In this document: positions 62,901 through 64,000 of the stretch, piece by piece
Numbering within the stretch: the stretch's first letter is position 1
Layout of the letters: each line of letters opens with the position of its first letter
The notes under the pieces: model-generated
Told to the model about the DNA's origin: nothing
The model's database searches: none
What the model saw: only the letters and a program-made list of their open reading frames with translations
Position numbers and translations under genes: made by a program
NCBI RefSeq assembly: GCF_000189635.1
Contig: NW_002476434.1
Location: 1,302,001 to 1,366,000 of the forward strand
DNA from: Tetrahymena thermophila SB210
Taxonomy: Eukaryota; Ciliophora; Oligohymenophorea; Hymenostomatida; Tetrahymenidae
Direction of reading: 5' to 3'
DNA: 64,000 nt

Positions 62901-64000
62901 TATTGCTATAAAAAGAAAAAATAAATTAATCATAAAAAATTATTTTTAAAAAAGTTTTTAGTATGATGTTCTAATTATAATTCTTGCTTTTTTTAATTAA
63001 CTATTTGATTTAGAGCAAAAAAAATATGAAAACTTGAATTCAATAATCTTTAAAGTTTTTGACTTTTTTACTCTATATTTTTACCATGCAAAAGGTGAAA
63101 GAAAGCAGAGATTTATTTTAAAAATTATCTAATTAAAATGATATTTTAATTTTTATGAAATAAAAATGTATACTATAATTTTTGAGTGCTTAAAATTAGA
63201 GTAGGCATATCTTTTTAAGTAAGAAATTTCAATTTCAACTCTCTATTAAATCAAAATATGATATCTTATTTGTTATTATAGTTTGTGGAAAAATTGATTT
63301 ACTTCTTCAATAATAATTTATCAGATTTTTTTTGATAATAACAATAATCAGAATGCTTCAGAATTTATAAAGGCTCATAGCAAAAAATAGAAAAAAAATA
63401 GTTATTAAATAAATTTAAAATATTACATCTAAATTTCAAGTAGATTACTTGTGTAATCAAATAATTATTTTCATTATTAGCTTAGAAAATAATTTAATTT
63501 ATTAGTATCGAGTAATAAAACTAATTGTAACTTTTTGAAAGTGCTATTGCAAGTTTTTGTAGAAACAAAATATTATTTTTAAAAGCATATTATTATTAAA
63601 AATATACTATTTAATATTAATCTTATTACTAAGTATTTTAAATGGATATATTTTAGTGAATTTAGATAAAATTATTTTTTAAAATTAAAAAAACAAGAAA
63701 AAATTAAACAAAAATTAGCAAAAATTAAAAATTCAACTTAGAAGTAATACGATAAGTTGCTTTTAAAAACAACCAAAAATAGATTAAAATTAGACAATTA
63801 CTTTTTAATCATGATATCTCATCTGTATTTTTAATTAAATAAATAAAATAGTTTTTGACAATATTTACATAGCAAATAGAAATTTATCATTTTTATCTTT
63901 TTTTGTTTTAGATTATGCAAAAAATAATTTAGTTTTTATAAATTTACTTAATAATTTTCATCTAAAATATGAAGTAAGGATAAATAATTAGACGTATATG
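62370..64000. repeat. Higher-order repeat unit IV (partial, runs off the window)
   Basis: Starts with relic IV and includes the TTTATCAGATTTT block at 63308. Its first 1.6 kb aligns with 28190-29800 of unit I. By spacing, the next family gene is expected about 2.6 kb beyond the conserved block, near position 66 kb, outside this window. Confidence 0.7.

Overview
The window reads as nuclear DNA of a ciliate, most likely Tetrahymena or a close relative. Long, well-formed genes appear only when TAA and TAG are read as Gln and TGA is the sole stop. Introns are short (52-77 bp), AT-rich and GT..AG. Intergenic DNA is extremely AT-rich. No telomeric G4T2 repeats, tRNA, rRNA or convincing chromosome-breakage sequence was seen, so I cannot say whether this is macronuclear or germline (micronuclear) DNA. 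All coordinates and translations were worked out by eye.

Left part (1-27 kb) is gene-bearing. In order it holds: an edge-truncated helical protein (minus, 1-1637); two very small secreted, GPI-like proteins (minus, 3.9-4.3 and 7.3-7.6 kb); an unresolved open frame (plus, 9.7-10.0 kb); a 680-residue coiled-coil protein (minus, 10.7-12.8 kb); an S28 serine peptidase with four exons and all three catalytic residues (plus, 14.2-15.9 kb); a 1021-residue tubulin-tyrosine-ligase-like enzyme (minus, 16.8-20.0 kb); a 611-residue TPR protein (minus, 20.2-22.0 kb); and a tandem pair of genes for a 285-residue secreted protein (plus, 23.1 and 25.3 kb), each preceded by a conserved 22-codon upstream ORF.

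Right part (27-64 kb) looks like a gene desert, but it is a tandem array. Blocks of about 5.7 kb recur seven times, and two adjacent blocks form a higher-order unit of about 11.4 kb repeated three times and continuing past the window edge. Nearly every block carries, on the minus strand, a single-exon gene of 210-214 codons for the same unrecognised, ciliate-code protein. Five copies (A-E) are open from ATG to TGA and one (F) is a recent pseudogene. Four much older relics of the same family mark the start of each 11.4-kb unit. A pseudogene of the secreted protein also lies at a unit boundary. A MITE-like insertion shared by only two blocks supports the 11.4-kb duplication history.

The strongest candidate for an undescribed system is this array: a conserved orphan protein family embedded in long repeated noncoding DNA, with conserved hairpins and conserved upstream blocks. 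Its function is unknown.
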